This document shows positions 7,781-14,873 of a stretch of 34,631 nucleotides of DNA, one piece after another; the stretch's first letter is position 1, and the number at the start of each line of letters is the position of its first letter. This DNA is from an uncultured Clostridia bacterium (GTDB taxonomy: Bacteria > Bacillota > Clostridia > Christensenellales > CAG-314). A program made the position numbers and the translations under genes. Under the pieces are notes generated by a model. That model was not told the DNA's origin, searched no databases, and saw only the letters and a list, made by a program, of their open reading frames with translations. Location of the stretch: the NCBI GenBank assembly GCA_947570215.1, contig CANOTO010000001.1, positions 228,104-262,734 of the forward strand. Direction: 5' to 3'.

Positions 7781-8359
7781 CTATTTTTCTGTTTTTTCAC
7801 CGTTTTGATACAGTAAAGTAATTTTGTCGCCCTTAACCAAATAACCGCGTTCGGCGAGCTTAAACAACGGAACGTCCGTCAACGAGTCGGAGTAATAAGT
7901 AGCAAGAGGCGTATCGCCGAAATGCTTGCGGAAAAAATCCGTTTTGGCTGCGCCGTGGCAATGTTTACCCAACGTCTTTCCCGATTGGATTTCCACATTC
8001 GAAGCGATACACCTAACGCCCAGCCTTAAACAAGCCGCTTCCACCAAATATTGCGGAGAAGCGGAAATTATTATGTCGTCGTCCCTCTTTTGGCTATAAT
8101 ACCAAGACTTAATACGACCGAAATTCTTACTCCAAAATTTTTCCACAAATTTACGCTTATTCGGAACAAAAACTATAAAACGCTCCAATACGCACAAAAA
8201 ACGGTGTTTATTGAGAATACGCAGTCCGTGAAGAATTGCGGCGACAAACTGCACAGGCAAATAAATTACAAGATACGGCAGACGAACAAGGCAGTAAAAA
8301 TAAAACCGCCTGAAACTATTTCCCTTAAATATTGTATTGTCAAAGTCGTATCCGTTCAT
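7781..8359 (-). CDS. HAD-superfamily (class IB, SerB-like) phosphatase
   Basis: A 192-residue protein starting MNGYDFDNTIFKGNS. DFDNT is HAD motif I, with Asp5 as nucleophile and Asp7 as acid/base. IISASPQYL is motif II, and the loop YYSDSLTDVPLF carries the motif IV acidic residues. A cap region with hydrophobic and aromatic segments (about residues 15-80) lies between motifs I and II, as in HAD-IB enzymes. Hydrolysis of a small phosphate ester is expected; the substrate is unknown. The start is fixed by motif I, but there is no ribosome binding site, and the ATG sits in a perfect inverted repeat (8358-8376). It converges on the pseudouridine synthase gene with an 11-bp gap. Confidence 0.85.
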   Translation of the reverse strand: MNGYDFDNTIFKGNSFRRFYFYCLVRLPYLVIYLPVQFVAAILHGLRILNKHRFLCVLERFIVFVPNKRKFVEKFWSKNFGRIKSWYYSQKRDDDIIISASPQYLVEAACLRLGVRCIASNVEIQSGKTLGKHCHGAAKTDFFRKHFGDTPLATYYSDSLTDVPLFKLAERGYLVKGDKITLLYQNGEKTEK

Positions 8360-8376
8360 AGCAAACCGCTTGCTAT
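8358..8376 (-). promoter_or_regulatory. Inverted repeat covering the HAD start codon
   Basis: ATAGCAA, a 5-base gap and TTGCTAT form a perfect 7-bp inverted repeat. The right arm on the minus strand ends in the first two bases of the ATG. As RNA it would tie up the start codon; as DNA it could be an operator. Confidence 0.5.
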
Positions 8377-8396
8377 TGATAGACGAAAAATTCGAA

Positions 8397-8426
8397 ATTT
8401 TACCTGTTACTCGTTGATATTCCCAA
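8397..8426 (-). promoter_or_regulatory. Weak candidate promoter of the HAD gene
   Basis: TTGGGA (8421-8426), an 18-base spacer and TAAAAT (8397-8402) on the minus strand. Both boxes are imperfect. It lies just after the tRNA terminator, where a new promoter would be needed. Confidence 0.35.
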
Positions 8427-8435
8427 CCGAATACA

Positions 8436-8469
8436 AAAACGGCGTTAAGTAATAACTTAACGCCGTTTT
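8436..8469 (-). terminator. Intrinsic terminator of the tRNA-Arg gene
   Basis: A perfect 15-bp stem (8436-8450 with 8455-8469) with a 4-base loop, four bases beyond the tRNA CCA end. On the minus strand the 3' arm ends in a run of five Ts. The near symmetry would also stop plus-strand transcription. Confidence 0.88.
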
Positions 8470-8472
8470 ATG

Positions 8473-8549
<77 letters not shown>

Positions 8550-8609
8550 ATAATTTTTCCGTACTATCAAATTGCTTGTATATTATCGAGCAATCTTGAT
8601 TGCTAACAT

Positions 8610-8638
8610 ATTATACAGCACTGTTTTGCAAAAGTCAA
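8610..8638 (-). promoter_or_regulatory. Sigma-A promoter of tRNA-Arg
   Basis: TTGACT (8633-8638), a 17-base spacer and a perfect TATAAT (8610-8615) on the minus strand. The start near 8603 gives a leader of about 54 bases to be removed before the mature 5' end at 8549. Confidence 0.88.
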
Positions 8639-8780
8639 CAACTTACGGGAAACATTTTACGCTTGATAAAATTTTAATCCGTTCACATAATTACGCAACG
8701 CAATTTACTATGAATAATTTTCAACAACCGTTCGTTTTTCAAATTTTTTGCCCGTAAAATTTACAATAATGCAAAACCGC

Positions 8781-9776
8781 CTACAACAGCTCGATTCCGC
8801 GGCGTTTGCACGCGGCAAGCGTATTTTCGTCCCAATAGGAAGCCTGAACTTCGCCTATGTGAGCGCGGCCGAGCAACAGCATACACAGCCTGCTTTGCCC
8901 TATTCCGCCGCCGATGGATAACGGCAGTTCGCCGTTTACAACCGCCTTGTGAAAGTCCATTGCCAAGCGTTCGAGGTTGCCGCGAGCTTTAAGCTGCGCA
9001 ACCATACTTTCCGCGTTTACGCGCACGCCCATACTGGAAAGCTCCAGCGCCGCGTCCAACACTTCGTGATACATAAGCAAGTCGCCGTTTAACGTCCAGT
9101 CGTCGTAATCCGGAGCGCGCAAATCGTGCGGATTGCCGTCGGATAATGCTCCGCCTATTCCTATAATAAATACCGTTTTATACTTTTTGGTTATTTCGTA
9201 TTCGCGCTGCTTGGCGTCCATATTGGGATAATCCTTTAACAGCTGCTCCGCCGTAATGAAAAATACATCCTTGCACACATTCGCGCCTTTGAAGCCTTTC
9301 GCTTTGACGTATTCGCCCGTTTCCGCAATCGCTTGAACGATTTTTACAACGGTCTTCTTCAAATAATCCACAGTTCTGTCTCGAGCAGTAATAACCTTTT
9401 CCCAATCCCACTGGTCAACGTAGACGGAATGCAGCTCGTCCATTTTGTCGTCGCGCCGTATTGCCGTCATATCGGTATATATTCCCGAATACGAAGCTAT
9501 AGAGTATTTTTTCAGAGCCGTACGCTTCCACTTGGCAAGAGACTGAACAATCTCCACGACCCTGCCGTCCTGCAACAGGTCGAAGGATACCTTGCGTTCC
9601 GTTCCGCTCAAATCGTCCTGTAAGCCGCTTTGTTCGGTTACTATTATAGGAGCGGACACACGCGTAAGCCGCAGCTTGGAAGCCAATTTGCGTTCAAATT
9701 TGTCCTTGATTAGTTTTATATACTTCTGCTTGTCCAAAACATTCATTCGGACATATTTATCGGGATGGAATGTCAT
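8781..9776 (-). CDS. asnA: Aspartate-ammonia ligase AsnA
   Basis: A 331-residue protein of the usual AsnA length. It should make asparagine from aspartate, ammonia and ATP, using a class II aminoacyl-tRNA-synthetase-like fold. Family segments are clear: YVDQWDWEKVI, the motif 2-like region RAPDYDDW and the C-terminal GGGIGQSRLCMLLL, which is the class II motif 3 with the ATP-binding arginine. The ATG lies seven bases after the stop of the DUF1893 gene and has only a weak AGG upstream, so translation is probably coupled to it. I see no convincing terminator downstream. Confidence 0.96.
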   Translation of the reverse strand: MTFHPDKYVRMNVLDKQKYIKLIKDKFERKLASKLRLTRVSAPIIVTEQSGLQDDLSGTERKVSFDLLQDGRVVEIVQSLAKWKRTALKKYSIASYSGIYTDMTAIRRDDKMDELHSVYVDQWDWEKVITARDRTVDYLKKTVVKIVQAIAETGEYVKAKGFKGANVCKDVFFITAEQLLKDYPNMDAKQREYEITKKYKTVFIIGIGGALSDGNPHDLRAPDYDDWTLNGDLLMYHEVLDAALELSSMGVRVNAESMVAQLKARGNLERLAMDFHKAVVNGELPLSIGGGIGQSRLCMLLLGRAHIGEVQASYWDENTLAACKRRGIELL

Positions 9777-9783
9777 AAGCGTT

Positions 9784-10203
9784 TTACCTGTTGATTCTAA
9801 GCCTTGCCAGCTCGGCGCTAATGCGCAAATACGCTTCGTCGGGATCGTTTACGTCTTGAACGGCGCGCTCCATAGGACAAATATCCGAGCCTTGACGGTT
9901 AATAATAAAATCGGTCAACTCCCCGTACGAACATGGCACACCGTGTCGGCGCAGCGTTTCAAGTCCGCCTATGGATACGGTTTGGGCAAATACCGCCTTT
10001 ATCCCCGCCTTGACGAAAAGCAACGCAGCGGCTTTGCCCACTATTAAGTCTGCGGCGGAGTAACCGCGCAGATCGCGTTGTTCGCTTATAAAATCCGCCA
10101 TCGGCGCGATTCCGCGTTTTTCGGACGTTATGGTACGTCCGTCCTTGCATAAACATATCGTATGCCCTTCTAAACAGTCAATGGCTATTTGTAAATCGTT
10201 CAT
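9784..10203 (-). CDS. DUF1893 protein (cytidine-deaminase-like fold)
   Basis: A 139-residue protein. The ADLIVGKAAALLFVKAGIKAVFAQ core, followed by ETLRRHGVPCSYGELTDFI and the ICPMERAV segment near the C-terminus, are features I recognise from DUF1893. A structure in that family is classed with cytidine-deaminase-like folds, but no activity is established. It is co-transcribed with asnA, seven bases downstream. The ATG at 10203 has no ribosome binding site and lies exactly six bases after a TATAAT, so its mRNA is predicted to be leaderless. Confidence 0.8.
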   Translation of the reverse strand: MNDLQIAIDCLEGHTICLCKDGRTITSEKRGIAPMADFISEQRDLRGYSAADLIVGKAAALLFVKAGIKAVFAQTVSIGGLETLRRHGVPCSYGELTDFIINRQGSDICPMERAVQDVNDPDEAYLRISAELARLRINR

Positions 10204-10209
10204 AATCGG

Positions 10210-10238
10210 ATTATATCAAAAAGCGTCAAAAATAGCAA
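10210..10238 (-). promoter_or_regulatory. Sigma-A promoter of the DUF1893-asnA operon, leaderless
   Basis: TTGCTA (10233-10238), a 17-base spacer and a perfect TATAAT (10210-10215) on the minus strand. Six bases separate the -10 from the ATG at 10203, so the first transcribed base should be the A of the start codon. The -35 box lies in the loop of the preceding gene's terminator. Confidence 0.75.
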
Positions 10239-10248
10239 TCTTTGACGC
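10218..10248 (-). terminator. Intrinsic terminator of the Spo0A-like gene, overlapping the next promoter
   Basis: On the minus strand GCGTCAAA (10241-10248) pairs with TTTGACGC (10223-10230) across a 10-base loop, followed by TTTTT (10218-10222). It lies about 60 bp after the stop at 10310. The loop contains the -35 box of the DUF1893 promoter and the right arm fills its spacer. Confidence 0.75.
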
Positions 10249-10309
10249 GCCAAAAGAATAGACTGCTGCCGACAGTTAAACCGAACGATTAAACTTAATA
10301 ACCAAACCG

Positions 10310-10729
10310 CTAACCTGTAACTATATGCAGCCAAGTGGAAATACCCGATATAAGCTCCGAATTGGTAGGAGTATACGACTCGGAAATAAACGACATACCC
10401 GCCAATTCGTTAAAACGAAATAACGTTCCGCTATCGTAAGCGCTGTGAATCGCGGTCCTTATATCCTTTTCTACACTTCTTACCGCGGTATTGAATTCGG
10501 CGGCGACAGCAGGATAAATTTTGTTTGAAAGACTTCCGCGACTGAACTCTGTAAGATTGTAATACAGAACAATGGCTTTCCTTAAATACAGCGAACCGAA
10601 CAGCTTGCTTCTAAAACCCAGCGCCATAGTTAACTGCGCAACGACGGCATCGACGTCATTTTTACGATTTGCGATAAATTCCAATAAACTCTTACGTTCT
10701 TCCACAGACAACCCGTTATAATTCTTCAT
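10310..10729 (-). CDS. Orphan Spo0A C-terminal-type DNA-binding protein
   Basis: The ATG at 10729, with GGAG seven bases upstream, gives 139 residues; an upstream in-frame ATG at 10756 is less likely. From about residue 48 the protein follows the Spo0A effector domain: SLYLRKAIVLYYN, KIYPAVAAEFNTAVRSVEKD (the recognition-helix region), IRTAIHSAYDSGTL and the ending TPTNSELISGISTWL. There is no receiver domain; the first 45 residues are a short helical region. It should therefore bind DNA without control by a phosphorelay of its own, or through a partner. It sits between the c-di-GMP protein and DUF1893-asnA, with its own promoter and terminator. Confidence 0.82.
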   Translation of the reverse strand: MKNYNGLSVEERKSLLEFIANRKNDVDAVVAQLTMALGFRSKLFGSLYLRKAIVLYYNLTEFSRGSLSNKIYPAVAAEFNTAVRSVEKDIRTAIHSAYDSGTLFRFNELAGMSFISESYTPTNSELISGISTWLHIVTG

Positions 10730-10767
10730 TGAAACACTCCGATCCCTGTTTCTCATATAATATAGAT

Positions 10768-10796
10768 ATTATATCACAATATATCTGCAAATTCAA
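10768..10796 (-). promoter_or_regulatory. Sigma-A promoter of the Spo0A-like gene
   Basis: TTGAAT (10791-10796), a 17-base spacer and a perfect TATAAT (10768-10773) on the minus strand, about 38 bases before the ATG at 10729. The DNA upstream (about 10797-10910) is very A/T-rich and may act as an UP element. Confidence 0.85.
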
Positions 10797-10931
10797 CACT
10801 TTTTTACAATATTTTACTTTTTTTCAAAAATTTTATTCCGAATATATGCCTATTTTTATCTATTTATTACATTTTTTCAAAAGTAATAGCCTGTATAAAA
10901 AAAACGAAGTATCGGCCGCTGCTTCTTGGCC

Positions 10932-10965
10932 AAAAAACGGACGGGACGCCAAGCGCGCCCGTCCG
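10932..10965 (-). terminator. Intrinsic terminator of the c-di-GMP signalling gene
   Basis: An 8-bp GC-rich stem (10938-10945 with 10958-10965) continues, after a one-base bulge, into three more pairs. It is followed on the minus strand by six Ts (10932-10937). It lies about 28 bp after the stop at 10993. Confidence 0.9.
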
Positions 10966-10992
10966 AAATGTCTTGGTATTGTGTCTATATCC

Positions 10993-13038
10993 TTATTCGG
11001 GCATTTGAAAATCCTTCAACGAATCATTGTATATGCAAAACTGCGCCTTACCGTTATTTTTTACGGAATACGCCGCTATATCCGCCTTTTTATAAAGCGT
11101 TGCAAAATCGCGGCCTACTACCGAAGTTTGGGCGACGCCCATACTGATAGATCCTATTCCTTCCGTAAACGAGCCGTTTATTGCGTCGAACAAATCCTTG
11201 GCGCATTGTTTAAGCTTGCCGTTATCCTTCCAAAAAGCAACAAACTCGTCACCGCCTACGCGCGCGCACAATCCGCCGGCAGGTACGTTCTTGCGCATGG
11301 CTTCGGTAACCGACAATATTACTTGATCGCCCTTCTGATGCCCGTAGGTATCGTTTATTTTCTTGAAATTATCCAAATCCACAAAAGCCAACGCATAATT
11401 TGTCTTTTTGTGATTTTTCAGATAATACTCCATAAGCTTTGCGCTGTGCGCCTTGTTCAAAAGACCCGTTAACGGATCGTGAGTGGCGGCGCGCTCCAAT
11501 TCGGCGCGTTGACGGTAATCCGCCGTAATATCTTCCATTTTGCCTACAGCGCCCGAATAAACATAGTCTTCTTCCAAAGAATACTGCTTCATAATCTTTA
11601 TCTTACACCTGTGCGCGCTGCCTTCCATCACCACGTCCGTTTCGTAATTGACAATCGGGTTATCCTTGGTAGCCTTAGACACAAGGTTGGCTATATCCCT
11701 TAACGCCTTGTCGCTCATGCACTTGCGTAATTCGTCGTCTTCCAATGGATTGGGAATATACTGCTTCACTCCCAAACGATGCACCGATTCGTCGAAAAAG
11801 CGTATCGCAACGGGATTTACATGTATTTCGAATAAAAACTCTTTGGAAAACGCGGTAATAAATTGATACTTCTGACGTTCCCTGTCCAGCAAGTCCAGAG
11901 TTCTTCTCGAAGCGGACAATTCCTTGGTGGACATAATTTCCTGAGAAAATTTGTCGAAGCTGTGTTCTTCCTTAGCGTCCGACATCAAATGCACGCGTTC
12001 CTTCAAAGTATCCGCAACCTTGTTCAATACTTCCAGCAAAAGCGGATTAAACGCCCCGCATTCGCCGTTTATAATCATACTGACGGCTTGCTCGTGCGAA
12101 AACGCCTTCTTGTAGCACCGTTCGCTGGTCAAAGCGTCGTAAACGTCGGCAAGCGCGACTATTTGCGCGGAAATAGGAATCTCATCGCCTTTCAAGCCGT
12201 CGGGGTAGCCCTTGCCGTCCCAGCGTTCGTGATGCCAACGGGCTATTTCGTACGCTTTCTGAACAAGCGGTTCCGTCTTGACGTTGGGGAGCTGCGCAAG
12301 CATATCCGCGCCGAAAGCGGAATGCTTTTTCATAATAGCAAATTCTTCGTCCGTAAAACGTCCGGGCTTGTTAAGGATTTTTTCGTCTATTGCAATCTTG
12401 CCTATATCGTGCAAGGATGAAGCTAACGTTATAACGTCGATTTCGGAAGGAGACAAATAATATCGGTCCGTCATTCCCGCAAGAGTATTGAGCATTATAT
12501 CCGTTATAGTACGAATATTTACTACGTGCTTGCCGCTTTCTCCGTTGCGGAATTCCACGGCGTGACTGAGAATATCTATCATTAGCGACTGTTCTTTTTC
12601 ACGCTTGTAAATCTGCTCTTCCACAAGTCCCTTTAACGCCTTTTGTTTGCCGTAGAGCATAATTGTATTAAGCGAACGCCGACGAACCACCAACGTATCA
12701 AACGGACGCTGAATATAGTCCGTCGCGCCCAGCTCGTACCCGCGTTCCACAAACGACGACGCGTTTTCGGAAGAAATGATAATCACGGGAATATCCTGAA
12801 TCCAATTCTTCTCGTTCATCTTGGCAAGCACGCCGAATCCGTCGAGATTAGGCATAACTATGTCCAACAATACAAGGCTTATCTTGTCGTCGTATTTTTC
12901 TATTTGCTCTATCGCTTCCAATCCGTCCGCCGCTTCGATGATGTCGAATTCTTCGCCCAACATATCCGTAAGTATCGAACGGTTCATTTCCGAGTCGTCT
13001 GCAATAAGTATCTTTTGTTTGCTCTTGGCTTCTTCCAT
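10993..13038 (-). CDS. REC / HD-GYP / PAS-like / GGDEF c-di-GMP signalling protein
   Basis: From the ATG at 13038 (GGGAG 11 bases upstream) the protein has 681 residues; an ATG at 13062 lacks a site. A receiver domain comes first, with Asp59 in LLDIVMPN as phosphoacceptor; the usual Lys before Pro-Phe is Arg (QRPFD). The HD-GYP phosphodiesterase domain has His210-Asp211 in LHDIGKIA and HHERWDGKGYP at 269-279. A PAS-like segment (about 365-500) leads to a GGDEF domain with intact GGDEF at 595-599. No RxxD inhibitory site is visible before GGDEF. The protein may both make and break c-di-GMP under phosphorylation control. Two TATAAT boxes upstream (13083-13088 and 13117-13122) lack good -35 boxes, which may mean activator dependence. 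Confidence 0.92.
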   Translation of the reverse strand: MEEAKSKQKILIADDSEMNRSILTDMLGEEFDIIEAADGLEAIEQIEKYDDKISLVLLDIVMPNLDGFGVLAKMNEKNWIQDIPVIIISSENASSFVERGYELGATDYIQRPFDTLVVRRRSLNTIMLYGKQKALKGLVEEQIYKREKEQSLMIDILSHAVEFRNGESGKHVVNIRTITDIMLNTLAGMTDRYYLSPSEIDVITLASSLHDIGKIAIDEKILNKPGRFTDEEFAIMKKHSAFGADMLAQLPNVKTEPLVQKAYEIARWHHERWDGKGYPDGLKGDEIPISAQIVALADVYDALTSERCYKKAFSHEQAVSMIINGECGAFNPLLLEVLNKVADTLKERVHLMSDAKEEHSFDKFSQEIMSTKELSASRRTLDLLDRERQKYQFITAFSKEFLFEIHVNPVAIRFFDESVHRLGVKQYIPNPLEDDELRKCMSDKALRDIANLVSKATKDNPIVNYETDVVMEGSAHRCKIKIMKQYSLEEDYVYSGAVGKMEDITADYRQRAELERAATHDPLTGLLNKAHSAKLMEYYLKNHKKTNYALAFVDLDNFKKINDTYGHQKGDQVILSVTEAMRKNVPAGGLCARVGGDEFVAFWKDNGKLKQCAKDLFDAINGSFTEGIGSISMGVAQTSVVGRDFATLYKKADIAAYSVKNNGKAQFCIYNDSLKDFQMPE

Positions 13039-13171
13039 TAGGACTAATTCTCCCGACAGCATATATTTGAATAACTGAGTTTATTATACGAATGTAAAAA
13101 TATCCGTATTCCTGCGATTATATGTTAACACGAAAACGCCGTTATGTCCACATATTTGCCGATATTTGTAC

Positions 13172-13201
13172 AAAAGAGAACCCCGTACAAACGGGGCTCT
13201 C
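13172..13201 (-). terminator. Intrinsic terminator of the giant-protein operon
   Basis: An 11-bp stem (13176-13186 with 13191-13201) includes one position that pairs only as G-U on the minus strand. It is followed there by TTTT (13172-13175). It lies about 20 bp after the stop of the 545-residue gene. Confidence 0.8.
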
Positions 13202-13221
13202 CCTATAAAGCCGTTAAATTA

Positions 13222-14859
13222 TTATTGTTTGCCGTCCGCATTTTGCGGTTGATCCGCGCTTTTCTTAGACGGAGCCTTGGCAGGTTTGGGTTTAGCTACG
13301 GCGGACGCAACCTTCTCGGCTTCGCCGGACGTTTTCTTTGCGGCGGTTTTTCTTCCGTTCGGTTTTACTTCCGTTACGGTTTCCGCGGCAGCTGCTTTTA
13401 CACGAATGTATCCCTTGCTAATAAGGTTATCCGTCGACTTGTACACCGGTCGGAAGTTAATGGGTCTGTATTCCGTGTTTTCGGAAATTCCGGCTTCGGC
13501 AAATACTATATCCAACATTTCCTTGGCAAACTTGGTGCTTCTGTCGCTCTTGATACGGTACATTGTGGGCAGCTTAGCGTTAGGGCGGGCTTCCACTTTG
13601 TACTTAGTGCCGTCGAATTTCGCAGGGTCGGCAGGCAGGAACAAACACAAGGTCTTGCCGCGAATCGCGAAAGTGGCTACACAGGTACGTCTGTCGACAA
13701 AGAAAGCTTCGCGCTTCCAAGTAATCTTGTTGTATACCCCCTTGTAGGCAAGTATATAGTTTTTAAGTTCGGAGTAACGCGCCTTCAACTCGTCGTCCGC
13801 CTGAATTACGCGCGCGGTGTAGCTGCGGTTGTAGCGAGTCAATTCTTCCGCGACGGCTTCGTCCGCCAGCTCTTCCACGTCTTCTTCGTCTTCTTCCGGC
13901 TCTTGATCGACGGAATCGGGCACTTCGCCGAGAATGATAATTTGCAGCTTGCCGTCCACAAACAGTTCGTCGTACGTTTTGGCGGCAAGGTCGAATGTTA
14001 ACGTTTCGGGAATTTCTTCCAACGTTATCGTGTTGGCGTCGGCAAGCTGAACAAGCAAATACTTGGCGCATTCCACACGGCGCGACGACGTCAGTTTCAT
14101 AAGCATAGGCGTTTTGGCAAAACGTTTCTTGTCCGACTTGTCTATTCCGCGGTATTTTGTTTCGGCATAATCCGCAGGATTAAGAGCAAACGATACGCAC
14201 AGCGTCTTACCCGCGAAGGTTATAAGCCCCAACGTTTTACGCCCCTTGTAAATGCGTTGCTGACGGTAGCTGCCCTTGACTTTAACGCCCTTGTACAGCG
14301 CGATTTCATTCATCAAAGCCTTGTAGCGTTCCTTAACTTCGTCGGATGAACTTCTTAAACGCGCTTCGAAGCCCATTGCGTAACGAACATAATAACGTTT
14401 CCTGTCAAACTCACTCGCAGCCATATTCAGCTTTTCGCGCGCTTGAGCGGAAATTTTAGCGACCGCCATAATCTCCGCGTCCATCGTTTCGTCCACTTCT
14501 TCCTGAGATACCACCGACAAATTTGCAACTGGTTGCGCGGGAACGCATTCGTCCTTGTCGTCATCGTCGTCTTCGTCGTCGACTACAAGCATTTCTTCTT
14601 CGTCTTCGTCGTCTTGTTCAATATCTTCCGCGCTAAGCACGCCGCCCGCGCGGAGAATATCCAATTGCTGGAGCAGCTTGTCGCGTTTGTTTTGTAATTG
14701 ATAGGTACACAGCTTTCGCTCGCCGCGCTTGTGAAAAATATACCACAGCACGATATTCGCGGCAATAAGCAACGCAGCCAAAAAGCAGAGCAATACTATC
14801 AAGCCGATTTGATCGGGAGAAAGCTTAGAGCCTGCCGCCAGTAAATTGATGATAGCCAT
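13222..14859 (-). CDS. Membrane protein with a duplicated ~113-residue domain of unknown function
   Basis: A 545-residue protein. A short N-terminus is followed by one transmembrane segment (about residues 18-42) and then KRGERK, which by the positive-inside rule puts the rest in the cytoplasm. A helical stretch and a highly acidic linker (about 81-104) lead to repeat 1 (about 161-274). A second acidic linker (about 313-340) leads to repeat 2 (about 346-457), and the tail (485-545) is rich in Ala, Lys and Pro. The repeats share YKGV, a G-K-T-L-C segment (GKTLCVSF, GKTLCLFL), a TKY motif after a DPA or NPAD turn, and a late AK. I know similar repeats in clostridial proteins but no function. 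AAGGGGG lies nine bases before the ATG, 14 bp after the stop of the giant gene, so the two form an operon. Confidence 0.88.
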   Translation of the reverse strand: MAIINLLAAGSKLSPDQIGLIVLLCFLAALLIAANIVLWYIFHKRGERKLCTYQLQNKRDKLLQQLDILRAGGVLSAEDIEQDDEDEEEMLVVDDEDDDDDKDECVPAQPVANLSVVSQEEVDETMDAEIMAVAKISAQAREKLNMAASEFDRKRYYVRYAMGFEARLRSSSDEVKERYKALMNEIALYKGVKVKGSYRQQRIYKGRKTLGLITFAGKTLCVSFALNPADYAETKYRGIDKSDKKRFAKTPMLMKLTSSRRVECAKYLLVQLADANTITLEEIPETLTFDLAAKTYDELFVDGKLQIIILGEVPDSVDQEPEEDEEDVEELADEAVAEELTRYNRSYTARVIQADDELKARYSELKNYILAYKGVYNKITWKREAFFVDRRTCVATFAIRGKTLCLFLPADPAKFDGTKYKVEARPNAKLPTMYRIKSDRSTKFAKEMLDIVFAEAGISENTEYRPINFRPVYKSTDNLISKGYIRVKAAAAETVTEVKPNGRKTAAKKTSGEAEKVASAVAKPKPAKAPSKKSADQPQNADGKQ

Positions 14860-14873
14860 TATTCATTTCCCCC

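Noticed and set aside
8639..8780. A gene or terminator between the tRNA promoter and asnA
   Set aside because: The stretch is A/T-rich with stops in all useful frames and only weak hairpins without U tracts.
13560..13580. LPTMY in the 545-residue protein as a sortase motif
   Set aside because: The last Gly is absent, it is mid-protein within a repeat, and no hydrophobic segment and basic tail follow.
13763..14071. Arg-rich frame inside the 545-residue gene
   Set aside because: It is the out-of-frame shadow of an acidic, repetitive coding stretch.
14846..14866. ATG seven bases upstream of the 545-residue start
   Set aside because: It is only two bases from the G-rich site and opens a 13-codon frame, whereas the chosen ATG has a nine-base spacing.
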